This document shows positions 4,137 through 5,508 of a stretch of DNA of 5,508 bases, piece after piece. Source of the DNA: Moraxellaceae bacterium (GTDB lineage: Bacteria > Pseudomonadota > Gammaproteobacteria > Pseudomonadales > UBA3067); the NCBI GenBank assembly GCA_002401525.1, contig NVTH01000198.1, positions 1 to 5,508 on the forward strand, given 5' to 3'. Both the position numbers and the translations under genes were made by a program. The notes beneath the pieces are model-generated. The model saw nothing but the letters and a program-made list of their open reading frames with translations, made no database searches and was not told the DNA's origin. How positions within the stretch are numbered: the stretch's first letter is position 1; the number at the start of each line of letters is the position of its first letter.

Positions 4137-5501
4137 TCAGCACGCATCGTCTGCAAGCTTACTCAATCGAGCGACCATATCAGCTTTGGCGCGAAAGCGA
4201 AAAAATGCACCCGCGGCATCGGCGCGCTCTTCAATCACTTCGCAGGAGCTAAAGATCTCGCCACGCAACTCCTGTGCCGACCAAGGTAAAAAAATCTCGG
4301 ATTCAATCAGATCCTCTTGAAAAACCTGCACAATCGACTGATGCAACTGAGTTATATCGTCCTTACGGCGCGCGCTAAGAACAATACAGCCGGGATATTT
4401 GGCTTGCAGCTCCGCAGTACGCTCTTCCTGTGAGACAGCGTCGGGCAGATAGTCAATCTTATTGAACACCCGAATGCGCGGTACACTATCGGCACCAATC
4501 TCGGCCAATACTTTATCTGTTACTTTAAGCTGCGCCTCAAACCCCGGGTCGCCTGCATCAATAACGTGCAGCAACAGCGATGCGCTAAGGGCTTCGTCCA
4601 ACGTTGACTTGAACGAGGCAACCAGCCCATGGGGTAAATTTTTGATAAAACCAACCGTGTCACTCACCAATACCTTAGGCACACTTTCTGGCTGCAAGGC
4701 GCGTACCTTGGTGTCCAGCGTGGCAAACAGTTTATTGGCCACTAGCATTTCTTTGCCAGTCAAAGCGCGCATCAAGGTGGATTTACCCGCGTTGGTATAA
4801 CCAACCAGCGCCACCTGTGATACCCCCGATTGTCCCAGGCGTCGTGCTCGCTGGGTATCGCGACCCGCCTCCATGGCATCAATTTCTTTTTGCAGTTCGG
4901 CAATACGATCGCGAACCTTTTGACTATCCGTCTGGCTGCGTGACTGCCCTGTACCGCGTCCGCCGGTACCGCTGCGCTGTCGTCCTGACGGTCCCTCGCG
5001 CTTGGCCGCCTCACGCAGGCGTGGCGCCATATAGGTTAGACGCGCAATCTCAACTTGTATCTTGGCTGCGTGTGAGCTGGCGTTTCGATAAAAAATTTCG
5101 AGGATAACCACCGTGCGATCCATCACCTCGCAACCGACATCATTTTCCAGATTGAGTGCCTGCGACGGCGAAATTTCATGGTCGACGAGAATAAACTCCA
5201 CTGAATCATTAGCCGCCAACGGGTCAGCCTGCGACAACGCATCCGAGTCGGCTTGTTGGCTTTGTAAGAATTGTCGTATTTCCTCTCGTTTACCGACGCC
5301 CATATACGCCGCCGAGTCGAAAGACGAACGCTTTTGGGTAAATTGACCAACCACCTCTAGCCCTAAGGTCTTTGCCAGATCAGCCAATTCGGCCAACGAC
5401 GACTCGAATTCAACATCGCTAACACTGTCTAATTGCACGGCGACGATCAGCGCACGCGGCATACATGGTTTTTCCGGGTTTGACATAGGGTCATTTCTCA
5501 T
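4137..5501 (-). CDS. hflX: HflX-family ribosome-associated GTPase (divergent paralogue)
   Basis: The longest frame is 454 residues. In-frame ATGs at 5486 (MSNPEK) and 5462 (MPRALIV) are equally plausible starts, because no strong Shine-Dalgarno separates them and the upstream region is cut off. The N-terminal HflX domain is clear: RALIVAVQL, GVGKREEI, FILVDHEISPSQALNLE and DRTVVILEIFYRNASSHAAKIQVEIARL. A glycine/serine-rich stretch (about 170-190) and a coiled coil (about 192-222) follow. The GTPase domain has G1 GYTNAGKS (234-241), FATLD before switch I (259-263), G3 DTVGF (281-285), G4 NKID (347-350) and G5 SAR (376-378). HflX splits stalled or inactive ribosomes. Here the family signature GGxGPGETQLE-DRR is replaced by GGRGTGQSRSQTDSQKV, and residues 81-100 form an extra acidic linker. 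This suggests a second HflX copy. Any hfq upstream would lie outside the window. Confidence 0.88.
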   Translation of the reverse strand: MRNDPMSNPEKPCMPRALIVAVQLDSVSDVEFESSLAELADLAKTLGLEVVGQFTQKRSSFDSAAYMGVGKREEIRQFLQSQQADSDALSQADPLAANDSVEFILVDHEISPSQALNLENDVGCEVMDRTVVILEIFYRNASSHAAKIQVEIARLTYMAPRLREAAKREGPSGRQRSGTGGRGTGQSRSQTDSQKVRDRIAELQKEIDAMEAGRDTQRARRLGQSGVSQVALVGYTNAGKSTLMRALTGKEMLVANKLFATLDTKVRALQPESVPKVLVSDTVGFIKNLPHGLVASFKSTLDEALSASLLLHVIDAGDPGFEAQLKVTDKVLAEIGADSVPRIRVFNKIDYLPDAVSQEERTAELQAKYPGCIVLSARRKDDITQLHQSIVQVFQEDLIESEIFLPWSAQELRGEIFSSCEVIEERADAAGAFFRFRAKADMVARLSKLADDAC

Positions 5502-5508
5502 CGGGTAG

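Noticed and set aside
1..5508. CRISPR array, tRNA or rRNA genes, replication origin
   Set aside because: No spaced direct repeats of CRISPR type, no cloverleaf-like sequence and no rRNA-like sequence were seen on either strand.

Overview
This window looks like a gammaproteobacterial chromosome, probably from a marine or aquatic lineage such as Alteromonadales or Cellvibrionales. That placement is inferred from the protein families and is not proven. Two conserved blocks, both on the minus strand, flank an accessory region of about 3 kb. The left block (1-1093) is a metal-associated envelope pair: a small exported His/Cys-containing protein, followed by the first 244 residues of an outer-membrane, porin-like protein that runs off the left edge. 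The right block (4137-5501) is an HflX-family GTPase with an intact G domain but a degenerate family signature in front of it. This suggests a second, divergent HflX paralogue.

The accessory region between them is a mosaic. From left to right it holds: (i) a GNAT acetyltransferase in what looks like a single integron gene cassette, with a 57-nt attC hairpin (1124-1180) overlapping the stop codon and a GTTAGGC core (1588-1594) just upstream of the start; (ii) a 140-bp transposase-free element (1738-1877) with perfect 13-bp terminal inverted repeats and several internal 14-bp repeats, resembling collapsed IS21-type ends; (iii) the catalytic C-terminal half of a YoeB-like toxin (1891 to about 2028); (iv) a fragment of a vapC gene (about 2225-2333), 66/70 identical over its core to part of the intact vapC downstream; (v) a complete DUF899 thioredoxin-like protein (2388-3095, minus); (vi) a complete Phd-VapC toxin-antitoxin operon (3251-3873, plus) with three TGTACA sites in front of it; and (vii) a 263-bp spacer with 16-bp tandem repeats and an attC-sized imperfect palindrome.

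I see no whole new multi-gene system. The most interesting points are the cassette abutting the metal-protein operon with an attC but no integrase in view, a plus-strand sigma70-like promoter built across the cassette junction, the IS21-like mini-element, a one-base frameshift at a C-terminal RAPP motif, and the pile-up of one intact and two broken toxin genes.
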